Assembly (NCBI RefSeq): GCF_905475465.1
Contig: NC_062236.1
Span: forward strand, 9,496,001-9,560,000
From: Pieris napi
Lineage: Eukaryota; Arthropoda; Insecta; Lepidoptera; Pieridae
Length of the DNA stretch: 64,000 bases
Reading direction: 5' to 3'
This document shows, one piece after another, positions 12,161 to 22,712 of this stretch. Each line of letters opens with the position of its first letter. The first letter of the stretch is position 1. Below the pieces are notes generated by a model that was not told where the DNA came from, made no database searches, and saw nothing but the letters and a program-made list of their open reading frames with translations. The position numbers and the translations under genes are program-made.

Positions 12161-15100
12161 CTATTTCTTCCCCTTTCCTTTCTTGCCTTTTGGCTCGGGT
12201 TCTGGCTCTGGTTCAGGCTCTGGCGGTGGTGGTGGCCAGTACTTATCGAAGAATGCGTCATCGGCTGCAAACTGCAATGGCAGAATATGCTGTCGACGAT
12301 GCCAGTTCTCTCTATCAATCTCTTCCTGTTCATCCTGAAGTTTTTCATCTCTAGCTCTGAGCTGGAAAATACATTCTTTTATCATTATTTTATATTAATG
12401 TGTTTGAGAGGTATATAAATCCTGCTAAAATCAATTTGCAAACAAATTGGATGATGGAAAGTTTTTGTAACTACCCGCCATATTTATACCTCGAGCAATG
12501 CTAAATATTCCTCAGTATCCACTTCCTTTTTCTTTCCCTTCTGCGGTTTCACATCTTTCTTCGGCTTATCCTTCTTAGGTTTTATTTTGAGAGGCGCAAA
12601 CAACCGTTTGGGATTTTGTAGTTGATATGGCGTGTCAATTAAATTATATTCAGGACTAAAGGTGAAAATTGAGCGAACTATGTCGTATTGGTAGTCTGTA
12701 CTGAATCTGAAATAAATTGCAAATGCTAACGTTAAACTATATTTGATTCCTCATTTCTATATGTAATAGCTTTAGTAGTTAAAAATTAGGAAGTAGTAAG
12801 TCTTTTGGTTTATTAAGAATCGTTTTGAATACTAGTTGGCTAAAATAAACAAATTAAACAAGCTTAAAATCGCTCTACGAATGGACTTGCCTTTCATGTA
12901 TTTGCTTGAAATATTTTTACAGGCGTGTCTGCTAGCTAGGTTTATTTATTATTATATATACCTACACTTATTTGCAGTGTTGGCCTAGTGGCTTCAGCAA
13001 GCGACTCTCATCCCTGAGGTTCGATCCCGGCTGTGCACCAATGGACTTTATTTATATGTGCGCATTTAACATTCGCTCGAACGGAGAAGGAAAATATCGC
13101 GACTCGCGAGGAAACCGGCTTGCTTCAGACCCAAAAAGTCGACGGCGTGTGTCAGGCACAGGAGGCTGATCACCTACTTGCCTATTAGCTTGATAACTGA
13201 TCATGAAATAAATACAGAAATCTAAGGCCCGAATACACACTTATTTAGATTTATATCACTTAACATAACCAGAACATAATCAACTTTGTACACAGGACTA
13301 ATAACAAAGTTTCGTGAGGAAATACGCAAAACGAATATTTAACACCCCTAGTATACTAACAAGTCATAAATATAATGCATAATGTTTATCAGATCGCGCA
13401 GAGAACATTCATAGGCTGCATTCTCAAACGTGACCAGATGCCGTGACTGTCGGGAAGTCACCGATGTGTCAACGCTCACTTCTTCCAAGGGCTTATAGAA
13501 AACCCCAGCCTCCAGCGGGGTTGGGAGGTGTTCCTCATCTCCAATAAACCTGGCAGCTGATAGCATGTTGTGCTAGAGGAAAAAAATTGCACGACTAGAT
13601 ATCGTAGCAATATTGAGTGGAAGTGAAAACATCGGGAAGGGGATGGGGGTCAAGTCGTTGACGCGATTTTTAACATTGGGCAGTGGACAAGAACTTTTTG
13701 ATGGTTTGGTCTTTGCGAACTAAACAGGTTAATTTTAATGAAAATCTAAACCCTAGGTTGACGACTCATTGGTCTAGTGGTTAGTACCCCTGACTGCGAA
13801 TCCATGGGACCCGGGTTCGATCCCCGGCTGAGACGAACATCGATTTGATGAGCATTTGGTGTTGTGCTTAGGTCTTGGGTGTTTAAATATGTATTTATAT
13901 GTCTATCTATCTATAATATGTATGTATATCCGTTGCCTAGTACCCATAACACAAGCTTCACCAGCTTAGCATGGGACTAGGTCAATTGGTGTGAATTGTC
14001 TTTAAAAAAAAAACTAATTATAACGAAACAGTATCGTTATTAATAGTTTTAAATGTTTACAATAAAATAAAAGTATCAAAAGTAAAATTAAATAAAATAA
14101 ACTACCTAATGTTAAAAATATTATAACTAATTACCTGTACCTATCATCCAAAACGAAACGATTGTTCTTTCGCTGCTTAAACCGGTAATTAAATTTAGAT
14201 GTTTCTAGAAAAAGTTTTTGATCCCACCTGGAAGCGTTTTAACATTCGCTGGCGATCGGCTGCATCGAAATGCTGTATCTCTTTCATCCATTCGCAGAAC
14301 CAAAGGATAAGGATCGCTTGAGATGCTATAACAAAGGTTTAGTTAAATATTTTGGTTGAACGCGCTATACAACATCAAGCCACAACCGATTTAACGCGGC
14401 TGAAACCGGTTAGCTTGTGATGGAAACTCACTTTAGGCAACTAAAACAAATATTAAGATTAAGTTTTCTTTTTATTCTACTATAATAGTAGATATTACAC
14501 CGGATTAACACGTTTATCCAAATGAACTTTAAAAGCAAGATTAAGATATCTTAATTTCCACTAGTCGTAGTAAATTCAGATTTCAAAATATTCCATCCTT
14601 TGAAGTTATAGCCCCGAATTATATAGGTAATATTAAAAGCCTTACGTCTGTCCATTTCATCGTCCTGAGCGCGCCGGAGTAGGTTTGCCAAAGTGTCCAG
14701 AAACCAGAATTCAGCCAGACTCTTCTTGTATTGCACGCAGCCTGTTAATTCACCTGGAATATTCAGCAAATATCCTGTTATCGTTATTAAAAGTATACTA
14801 ACCGACAGAGTGGTGCCAATGATCGAGACCAATGGCAGATTACTGTTCAAGTTGCTAAGACCCATAAAGGGTTATGCTTCACTGGACATGGTCTAAATTC
14901 TCTTAAATCAGTTTCACCTTAAGATATTTTTAAGATAGTTTTTTTTTTTAAATTTATAATGCTACAAATGTAATTATTATTATTATTATTATTTTGTATC
15001 TCACACACTGTTTTGTTGTGTTTTTTTTAATATTTTTATTACTCTTTAATGTTAATATTCTACGGTTTCGATATTTGTAAATATGTGAGGAACATGTATA

Positions 15101-17223
15101 CTAACTTTTTTAGTAAAGTAGTTTATTCTAAGAGTACATTGTCTTCACATATAATTATTTAACAAATGTAACAAAATATTGTAAACCTATTTTAAAAGAG
15201 TAAGTGTAGAGTTTCTTGCCCATTCTTCTCCACACGAAACTACCTTTTGGAAGGGGCAACTAGAATCTTCTTTGTATTTTTTTTCTGACGTTAAAAAGTG
15301 CCATTTTAGATGGTCTAATTGAAATAAATGATTTGACTTTGACTTTGATACCTACATAGTTTTAAGCATTGTATGATAACAGATTTAAGGGTCTAGTCGA
15401 GGAGTATGTTAGAGGAGAATAAAGGGGTCCTCTCAAAAAAATGGTAGATTTAGAAATTTCAAAAGTAATTCTATAATAAAATAAGATGGGTAATCAACAA
15501 GCTTAGGTTCCGCCTTAGGCCTCTGATATACTCACCTAGTATATCAATATATTTTTGTTGCGGCGTGGTAGCTATTTTCGGGATAAGAGTCAAGTCAAAG
15601 TCAGTTTTGAACTCTTCTGGAAGCACATGGATTCGGTTTTGCTCTTCAATCTAGAAATAGTAACATTTGCGGATTCAGCGTAGTTGATTATTCATTAATG
15701 AAACTATAAGTAGACAAAGCACGGACCTCCTCGATCTCTGTAAAGCATCTGCAGATTGTTACAAGACATGTCCAGTTGTCACCAACATGTCACATGATTC
15801 TCATATTCAAGTCCACGGCACGTCTGCTTTGTGGTGGAGGGTTCTGTGTGACTCGCTACTGAGCATATCCACTAAAACCCACGGCGCCACCAGCAATCGC
15901 CCGAGACAGGACACGGTAACAGCGAAGCCAAGGACAAGACTATGCGGAAAATTCAAGGTCAGATTGGTAAAAGGCCGGCAACACACTCGCGAGTCCTCTG
16001 GCATTGGCCCATGAGCGGCGGTATCACTTAACATCAGGTGAGCCTCTTGCCCTTTTGCCCTCTATTCAATAAAAAAAAGATCTTAAAATATACCTTACGC
16101 AGTCGATCAGGTAAAACCCTTCTTAGTGAGGGTGTGGGGAAAATCTCTGGCCGTTCTTCAATTATTTCCTCTTCCACCTGGCTCTTGATGTCAGCTATTA
16201 AGTCGGGTTCCACTACTAACTCTTGTTCTTCTTCTACTTTGCCTGGTAAGGTATAGGTACTATTATATGACATGTCCATAGTCCATTGTTATCTATTCAG
16301 CGTTTATTTTGAATCTAAAATTTCTATATTCATAATTATAATGGCTACCTCTTCAGCTCCTGTTAAAATATCTCTAGTCTTTTTATGTATGGAGCTGGGT
16401 CATGGTGACTCATTTCTGCTTCACTTTCATTGAAAATTTTTCTTCAGGCAAGTACTATTTTGTATGGTGTAAAGAACTTGACTATTATTTATCTAATATG
16501 ACATGTCATCGGTCAAGAATGATTTTGTTTTAGGAGACAATTCATCTTCCTTGCGATGTTTTTCTCATAGGACAAGCAAGCTATGTGAAAAAAATGGATT
16601 TTCCACAAAAATTGCTCTATTTTAAAGCCAGTATGGGAAGAATTATCACAGTTATTTAAACTTTTTTTAGAGCAGTGTTGGCCTAGTGGCTTCAGCGTGC
16701 GATTCTCATCCCTGAGGTCATAGGTTCGATCCCCGGCTGTGCACCAATGGAATTTCTGTCTATGTGCGCATTTAACATTAGCTCGAACGGTGAAGGAAAA
16801 CATCGTGAGGAAACCAACATGTATTAGACCCAAAAAGTCGACGGCGTGTGTCAGATAGGTACTGGAGGCTGATCACCTACTTGCCTATTACATTTAAAAT
16901 GAGCATGAAACAGATTCAGAAATCTGAGGCCCAGACCAAAAGAGGTTGCGCCACTGATTTATTTTTATTTTTTTATTTAAACTTTTTGAATTTATGCGAA
17001 AATAATATTTTTTAATGAAAATATAAACTGATGATTCTACTTATATATAAGTAAAGACACGGTAATATACATGTTTTAAGAACATACCCAGTTCTTCTGC
17101 CTCTCCAGATTCAGAAGACGATTCTTCAGACTCAATAGCAGACCGCAGACATTCCAGCCCGGAGTCGGAGAACAGCTGGTTCAGTTTCTCTATATGACTA
17201 TCTTCTGTTCTTCTAGATGACAT
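12161..17223 (-). CDS. Unrecognised 411-residue protein, acidic N-terminus and Lys/Gly tail
   Basis: Eight exons on the minus strand: 17223-17088, 16242-16094, 15650-15536, 14753-14646, 14325-14228, 13572-13361, 12706-12490, 12361-12161. All borders are GT/AG and phases agree throughout, giving 1236 nt from ATG to TAG. The N-terminus (MSSRRTEDSHIEKLNQLF) is followed by Ser/Glu-rich sequence (residues about 30-75), then a mixed helical middle with AEFWFLDTLANLLRRAQ and ILILWFCEWMKEIQHF (about 140-195), a Lys-rich stretch (about 300-325), a charged coiled-coil-like segment, and a tail PPPPPEPEPEP then KGKKGKGKK. No signal peptide or membrane segment is seen. I do not recognise the family; the tail resembles low-complexity ends common in ciliary and sperm-axoneme proteins, a weak hint only. 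Introns hold SINEs and a short repeat. A decayed inverted copy of exon 2 lies at 22713-23372. Confidence 0.85.
12974..13236 (+). mobile_element. SINE family A, 3'-truncated, with target duplication
   Basis: tRNA-derived SINE: A-box region GTTGGCCTAGTGGCTTCAG, B box GGTTCGATCCCGGCTG, then GCACCAATGGAC, CATTCGCTCGAACGG, AAGTCGACGGCGTGTGTCAG and ATACAGAAATCT. The final part ending GCGCCACTGATTT in full copies is missing. Flanked by ACACTTATTT at 12964-12973 and 13237-13246. It lies in intron 6 of the minus-strand gene, opposite to its transcription. Confidence 0.9.
13757..14011 (+). mobile_element. SINE family B (second tRNA-derived family)
   Basis: Starts GTTGACGACTCATTGGTCTA with A-box-like GGTCTAGTGGTTAG and B box GGGTTCGATCCCC, followed by ATGAGCATTTGGTGTTGTGC and TGCCTAGTACCCATAACAC, ending AATTGTCTTT plus an A run. 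A minus-strand copy at 45081-45338 matches along its length. Lies in intron 5 of the minus-strand gene. The tRNA-like head could be mistaken for a tRNA gene, but the long shared tail marks it as a SINE. Confidence 0.88.
15185..15352 (+). mobile_element. LINE 3' tail
   Basis: GAGTTTCTTGCCCATTCTTC followed by CACACGAAACTACC and, at the end, AATAAATGATTTGACTTTGA. This is a common lepidopteran LINE 3' UTR; only the tail is present. Lies in intron 3 of the minus-strand gene, antisense to it, next to an ATT microsatellite at 14974. Confidence 0.65.
15966..16079 (+). repeat. GGCCGGCAACRCACT repeat in intron 2 of minus-strand gene
   Basis: AAAAGGCCGGCAACACACTC, then GCGGCGGTATCACTTAACAT and CAGGTGAGCCTCTTGCCC, ending in an A run. 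Further copies: 18107, 33240 (inverted), 40733, 43560, 54079. A copy also sits inside the duplicated exon block at 22933-23045, so the insertion predates that duplication. Confidence 0.75.
16667..16972 (+). mobile_element. SINE family A, near full length, 15-bp target duplication
   Basis: Complete element from AGAGCAGTGTTGGCCTAG to GGTTGCGCCACTGATTT and a T-rich tail. Flanked by TTATTTAAACTTTTT at 16652-16666 and 16973-16987. It sits in intron 1 of the minus-strand gene. The perfect duplication shows a fairly recent LINE-mediated insertion. Confidence 0.93.
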
Positions 17224-17378
17224 TTTACTTTAACAATTACAGTCTACAAAATAAAGAAATAATTATTTTATCCAACCAATTCTTTTTTATAATAGTATCA
17301 CTCAACGACACTAAAATATATGTAAATTTGTGTGTCAAATTCAAATCACGTCACTTATTTTGATAGACAAAGTAATAA

Positions 17379-17539
17379 GGCCGCTTTACATTATCTTAGT
17401 GTTTAGGAGAGTGCTTTAGGATAGTACTTTAGTTGAAACATGTAAACGCTACTTGCTTTAGTAAACGCTACGCTAAAGAACTTGCCTTTCAAGTTGTACT
17501 AAAGCACTCTCCTAAACACTAAGATAATGTAAATCGGCC
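17379..17539. mobile_element. Hairpin MITE upstream of the minus-strand gene
   Basis: 161 bp whose ends are inverted: GGCCGCTTTACATTATCTTA at 17379 and its near-inverse at the right end (one mismatch), with arms continuing through GTGTTTAGGAGAGTGCTTTA. Flanking bases are TAA and TAT, so the target duplication is unclear. Its position 150 bp upstream of the start codon puts it in the likely promoter region. Confidence 0.75.
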
Positions 17540-18106
17540 TATAGAAATAGTATCTAAGTCATATAAATTTATATTGATAGCTTAGTAATCATTTGTTTGA
17601 TCGTACAAATGACACGTATATTGTATAGCTTTAGAAACAAAAATTGACTAAGTTTTAGAAAGTGTATTTTTCCTTAGATACAGTAAAAGTACAGATACAG
17701 TTTATTCTGTTAAGGCACGGGTTGTGGCTAGTATTCACTGAATAATCGAATGATCGATTTTCGCGGCGAATAAAGCTGCTTACAACTGGTAATAACGCAA
17801 AGGGTGTGGATTTCAACCGTTTTTTAAAATAGCCGAAAACTCCAGACAAAAGTTGAGTGCTATTGAATTACTCCCCACCGAAAGGGCTTTAACGCACAGT
17901 GCACATATATCATAGACCTAGAATAGGCGTGCTATTCACGTATGTTTACCTCTACTCGATATACCGACGATAACGTTTCGAAAGCAAAACGTTAGTGTGG
18001 TTCGGTTGCTAGGTATAACAGCTACTTTGTCTAATATTGTACAGAAAAAACGAATAGATTAAGTATTTTCTCAGTAAATAGGGTAGTTCAAGACCGTACC
18101 GATACT
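17540..18106. other. Upstream flank of the minus-strand gene
   Basis: AT-rich with some CG-containing stretches around 17930-18010 (for example CGATATACCGACGATAACG). No exon or repeat family recognised. Confidence 0.4.
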
Positions 18107-18222
18107 TAAAAGGGTGGCAACGCACTAGCGAGCCATCTGGCAGTGTGAGTCTCCATGGGTGGCGGTATCACTCAACATCAGGTAAGCCTTCTGCTCTTTT
18201 GCCCCTTTCTATAAAAAAAAAT
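18107..18222 (+). repeat. GGCCGGCAACGCACT-type repeat
   Basis: TTAAAAGGGTGGCAACGCAC, then GGCGGTATCACTCAACATCA and CCTTCTGCTCTTTTGCCCC, with a terminal A run. Diverged copy of the family described at 15966. Confidence 0.7.
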
Positions 18223-18653
18223 AGACGTAAAAATATTAAACCACTGATGTTTTATGGGTTTTTAGTCACACAACAACTTTTCACTTTTCAACTATTGTTT
18301 GAATACTGCCCACTATTGACTATTGTTGCACTCATGAATTTTATATTATTAAATTGACTAATTTGCATACAATCTTTAGTATAATAATTGCTTTAAAATT
18401 CTCTTATATTAAATGCTAATAATATTTGTTGCTATGTTTTATAATTAGCTAACAAAAAGATCATATTTTTGTGAATAAGGCTGTGCTTGCCTTAACCGAA
18501 AAGTTCCCCTAAATTAATAATACCTTAAGGACTTATGACATGGGATTGGTACAAGTCACTGCCAAGCTTTAAAATTACATGAAAGCAAAAAAGTAATGCA
18601 TTGAAAATTATGAGAGTTAACAAAAAGGTTCATCGGTAAATTATTTAAAAATA
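18223..18653. other. AT-rich spacer, nothing recognised
   Basis: No exon, structural RNA or repeat family seen. Confidence 0.45.
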
Positions 18654-18865
18654 AATCAGTGGCGCTCAAATTTATGTATAGGTCTTGGCCTCAGATTTCT
18701 GTATCTGCTTCATCATCATTTATGTAATAGGCAAGTAGGTGATCAGCCTCCTGACACACGCCGTCGAATTTTTGGGTCATGGTTTCCTCACGGTGTTTTC
18801 CTTCACCGTTCAAGCGAATGTTAATTCCGCTCATAGAACGAAAGTCCATTAGTGCACAACACTAC
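18654..18865 (-). mobile_element. SINE family A, head truncated
   Basis: On the plus strand it begins AATCAGTGGCGCT and runs through TAGGTGATCAGCCTCCTG, ACACGCCGTCGA and TTCCTTCACCGTTCAAGCG to AGTCCATTAGTGCACAAC. The tRNA-like head is missing. Confidence 0.85.
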
Positions 18866-18994
18866 TCCTCTGGTCAGTATATTATTTATTTATTTATAAA
18901 AGCTTTCCAACGCTCGGCACACTGATGCATTGGTACAAGAAAACTAGAATACAATATGAAATGTGACAGGCACTTATTGATGCTAATCATAATC

Positions 18995-19505
18995 AGTGCA
19001 ACCTCGATATAACAAATCGGAGGGGAACAAGAAAATATTCGTAATATCAAGTAATTCGTTGAACTGAGGTTTGTTATGTTGAGGTTAGATTGGTCTAAAA
19101 TTCGTTATAAAGAGGTAAAAGAATAGTTTTATTCACCTCAATATAACTATTCTTTTACCTCTCTCGAGCAGAGGTGTTTACATTACTTTCCATCAAAACA
19201 ACAATGATTACTTTACAAACAAAAGCGTGTCGAAACATGTCGAGACATGAATCACATTATAAGATTAAGAGTTATATTATTGGTGGAAACTTTATATAAA
19301 GGTTTTGGGTTGGCAAAATTCGTTAATTAGAGGTATGAATACTTTTTCTTGATAGTTGAAAATTCGTTATAAAGAGGTTGTACACAAAGAATGTTCGCAA
19401 TGTAAAGGTATATTTTATATTGACTCTTATGGACAATTCAAGGGGATAGAATTTGTTAAATCGAGGAAGTCGTTATATTGAGGTACGTTATATTAAGGTT
19501 GCACA
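18995..19505. repeat. Interspersed TTCGTTATA / GAGGT motif repeat
   Basis: Many degenerate copies of ATTCGTTATAAAGAGGT and ACCTCAATATAAC-type motifs on both strands, bounded by CAACCTCGATATAACAAAT at 19010 and CGTTATATTAAGGTTGCAC at 19488. An 18-bp perfect inverted repeat (AGAGGTAAAAGAATAGTT at 19111 and its inverse at 19145-19162, 16-base loop) lies inside. Probably a non-autonomous transposon with iterated internal motifs; class unknown. Confidence 0.6.
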
Positions 19506-19518
19506 TTACATACGTAGT

Positions 19519-19692
19519 TGATCATACAGCTCATCAGCCTTCTGTGCCTGAGTCTAAGCCATGCCAGTTTTCTCACGATGATTTCCTTCACGATACGATG
19601 TTAAATGCATAAAAAGTTCATTGGTGCACAGTTGGGGATAAAACCTACCAACTCAGGGATGAAAGTCGCACGCTGAAGAGCCAACACTGCTC
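19519..19692 (-). mobile_element. SINE family A, degraded and shortened
   Basis: Contains CATCAGCCTTCTGTGCCTGA, a shortened middle, TCATTGGTGCACAG, GGTGCACAGTTGGGGAT-type B box remnant, and GCCAACACTGCTC at the end. The 3' part and the region with the ACGCCGTCGAC motif are lost. Confidence 0.75.
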
Positions 19693-20162
19693 GCAGTTCG
19701 TACAAGAGTTCACAATTTATATGCGCAAAGCAATTCGGATGTCGTCATCCTGCACAGTTTCCTGGCACGAGCAAATCCGCGTTTGTAAACTAGTTATGTC
19801 AAAGTAATCTATTACATTAGACGTTTCCCAAAAAAACATAATTTTAATTTATGGAAAAGTATATTTCACAATCATTGAACATGAGATATTGTTTACATAA
19901 ATGTATTTGTAATTATTTAGAAAGGTAACTATTTGAAATTATACTGTTATATATATATATATGTATAATATAACTATCTATAGGTATATGTTTTTGGGAA
20001 TAAAAAGGAGTTCTTAGTAGAATTGCAAATGACTTTTTAGTTTTCCTATTTTTCTCATTTACCTACCCTGATCAGGGAAACGTACTAAATTATATGGTCT
20101 CATTAAAAAAAATAGGTTTAATAATTATTTTTCCTTACTTATTACAAAAACACATATTTGAG
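19693..20162. other. AT-rich spacer with a short TA microsatellite
   Basis: An AT dinucleotide run lies at about 19949. Nothing else is recognised. Confidence 0.45.
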
Positions 20163-20305
20163 TCATTGTTACAGTTAATTCTTGAACCTCCTCGGTGTCG
20201 GTTTTGTTGATAATTCTTCGAAACAATGATTCTTTCTCCGGGTATCAAACCCGTCCTGACTTTCTACCTTACGCCAATTGTTTACCACTAGGCCACCGCT
20301 GCTAT
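20163..20305 (-). mobile_element. tRNA-like SINE head
   Basis: On the minus strand AGCAGCGGTGGCCTAGTGGT gives an A box and ACGGGTTTGATACCCGG a B box, spaced as in a tRNA promoter. The stretch between lacks a clear anticodon stem, so a SINE fragment is more likely than a tRNA gene. It differs from families A and B. Confidence 0.5.
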
Positions 20306-20947
20306 AAATTTTACAAAGCCGATTAATCTAGAGATAAAATTCCATTGGGCGTTATTCTAACTTTAATAGTACACCAATCACAGCGCGTTAGAACCAAAAA
20401 ATGATAGACCCCACACTTTTCTAACACCACACATTTAGGTATTTGAAAAAGATTAGTTTGCCCGTTCATTGTAAAATAGACTTTGTGTATATTGTGCAAA
20501 GGTGATTTTGATTTGACATTTATTTAATAGTGCACCAGCCGTGTTTGGGAATTCATTAAAAAAATCACAATTAGCGTTTACTAATTGGAGAACCGAAATA
20601 CGATGGGGCCAAAATAAAGGGGTCTGTTTTGATGAAGCTTAAATTATGAGAATAAGCGATTTTATGATAGCACTTACTTAATTATTATTTTATTTGTGTG
20701 TTTTGTACCTATGCGAAAAATTACGGTCAAATTTTGTGAAGTGGAGGAAACTTAGAAGGTGTACTTTCAGCCTTAAAAATATATTTAGGACTCCTATACC
20801 TTATTAAATATTTTTTATTATCAGAGACAGACACATAATTTACAATTTTACTTATTAACCTAAAGGCAGTTTAAATTTGACACACATTAAAAGCTTTTAT
20901 TGCAAGTGTACCTACCTATCACACACAAAATTTTACAAAGGTAAGGT
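20306..20947. other. AT-rich spacer, nothing recognised
   Basis: No exon, structural RNA or repeat family seen. Confidence 0.45.
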
Positions 20948-20950
20948 TTA

Positions 20951-21188
20951 GGGTCTGTTTCACAATGTATGGATAAAGTACCGAATAGCTATGCAACACA
21001 TAAATTATTTGGAAGATAAATTGTGCTATTTGACATTCATCGGACTCATAACTTATGATGGACTTTATGTGACGAATAGCGCTATCTGACAGTCGTGAAA
21101 CGCAACAATAGTGTTTATCCTACCAATAAGTAATAAATAGCTAATTTGGAACCTATGTAGAACTTATAGTACATTGTAAAACAGACCC
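20951..21188. mobile_element. MITE with TTA duplication, PIF/Harbinger-like
   Basis: 238 bp with inverted ends GGGTCTGTTTCACAATGTA and TACATTGTAAAACAGACCC (one mismatch in 19). TTA lies on both sides (20948-20950 and 21189-21191). A 3-bp TTA or TAA target duplication is characteristic of PIF/Harbinger elements. No coding capacity. Confidence 0.78.
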
Positions 21189-21632
21189 TTAATATTGAAA
21201 TTAACATAACACCTCGATACAAAAATGAACAAATATATTCTCAAGTATAATTTGCGATAAAAGTCATACATTGTCTAGTAGCCTATCAAGCGAAATTCGC
21301 GTACGAAAAAAAGTCTTTTGAAATAATGCACATTTGCATATTTGGTGAAGTCCATTGTTCGAAATATATAGAAAATTTTGCGAGCATTTTCGAATTTGGG
21401 ACGCATTCATTTCGGTACATAGCTAAAAACTATTTCGGCGAATGGTGATGACTGATAGCCATCAAAGGAATATTTTTTCATATAAACGTGTACTGTCTGC
21501 GACTAAAATGCTTGCTATCATTGCTTATTACTAAAATAATGTACTTGGATGTTTCCTAAAGCCATTTTAAACAAATAATTTCTTAAAGGATTTGGGTTAC
21601 TTAATTTTACACTTTTAAGAGTTTAATAGCAT
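21189..21632. other. AT-rich spacer, nothing recognised
   Basis: Lies between the MITE and the next SINE. No exon or repeat family seen. Confidence 0.45.
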
Positions 21633-21654
21633 TTATAGAGATCATAATAGTAAT

Positions 21655-21912
21655 AATCAGTGGCGCTACAACCTCTTTAGGTCTGGGTCTCAGATTTCTG
21701 TTTTTAAGATCATTTTTTCAATTTAATACGCATGTAGGTGATCAGCCTCCAGTGCATGACACACGCCGTCGACTTTTTGGGTCTAAGACATGTCGGTTTC
21801 ATCACGATGTTTTCCTTCACCGTTCGAGCGAATGTTATGTGTAGAAATAAAGTCCATTGGTGCACAGCCGGGGATCGAACCTACGACCTGAAGCCACTAG
21901 GCCAATACTGCT
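21655..21912 (-). mobile_element. SINE family A, target duplication visible
   Basis: Plus strand reads AATCAGTGGCGCTACAACCT through ACACGCCGTCGACTTTTTGG and GCACAGCCGGGGATCGAACC to GCCAATACTGCTC. TTATAGAGATCATAA occurs at 21633-21647 and 21935-21949, a 15-bp target duplication enclosing the element and a short extra stretch. A small deletion removes part of the head. Confidence 0.88.
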
Positions 21913-21949
21913 CAAGAGATATATTTAGATTAGATTATAGAGATCATAA

Positions 21950-22335
21950 GTTTGATCTCGTTACAATATTTTGATGTTAATTTTTTACTTTAAATTGTGA
22001 ATAACGTTTTAGCTGTAAATAATATTTACTACTGGCAATAAACTTGCGTGTCCATATCTATGGTTCAAATCAAAATAATATCTATTCTTGAATATGGAAT
22101 TCAGTCGATTATTTTTCCAGAATCAAAACGTTGCTAGCTTTGTATAGAACTACTGAGGCGTTCCTTTAATCATTTTTGATACGGAATGGTTTTACAGTCC
22201 CAGATTAAGTAAAAACTTTCTGAAAATTGCGTCCATCGCGAACTAGTTGTGTCCTGTGTCCTGGGTCAGGATGAAGCCGCTACATAGATAACAATGGAGC
22301 CGAATAGTAACTTTAGTCAGAGATATTAAAGCTTA
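21950..22335. other. AT-rich spacer, nothing recognised
   Basis: No exon or repeat family seen. Confidence 0.45.
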
Positions 22336-22700
22336 TAAAAGTCAAAAGTCAAAAATCATTTATTCATGTAGGTAACTAAACGTACAGTGTACACTTATGA
22401 ACGTCAAAAAAGAAAAATACATTAATGCTTCTAATTTTACATTAACTGCCAGTTCTCAAATCAAGGGCGTAGAGCGGAACAGAAGAACTGGCAATAAACT
22501 CTCCGCCACTCTTTTTAATCGCCAAGTTTTTTGTTTTACGCAACGTTTGTAAGGAGCTGCAACCATTATACCATGTTCCACGTGACATCTTATGTAATAA
22601 ATAATAACAAAATAAATTAAAAACAAAGATTTGTCCTCTATCAGCAGAAGGCATTGTGAAATAGGAGCACACACTTACATACTCGTGGGAATACCCTGGA
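22336..22700 (-). mobile_element. LINE-like 3' end fragment
   Basis: Plus strand begins AAAGTCAAAAGTCAAAAATC, then ATGAACGTCAAAAAAGAAAA, GCCAGTTCTCAAATCAAGGG, CGTAGAGCGG and AGAAGAACTGGCAATAAACT. On the minus strand part reads ASSSVPLYALDLRTGS, the same as in copies at 31471, 54985 and (degraded) 11440. No reverse transcriptase domain remains. Confidence 0.65.
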
Positions 22701-22712
22701 ATAACAACACGA

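Noticed and set aside
12149..12418. Plus-strand ORF antisense to the last exon
   Set aside because: Shadow of the exon encoding the Pro/Glu repeat; spliced minus-strand frames are fully consistent.
13775..13835. Possible tRNA gene
   Set aside because: The tRNA-like head is followed by about 180 bp also found at 45081-45338, so it is SINE family B.
14693..14896. Plus-strand ORF with hydrophobic residues
   Set aside because: Antisense to exon 4 of the minus-strand gene; no borders or conserved motif.
20220..20300. tRNA gene on the minus strand
   Set aside because: A and B boxes are present but no convincing anticodon stem or acceptor pairing; called a SINE fragment.
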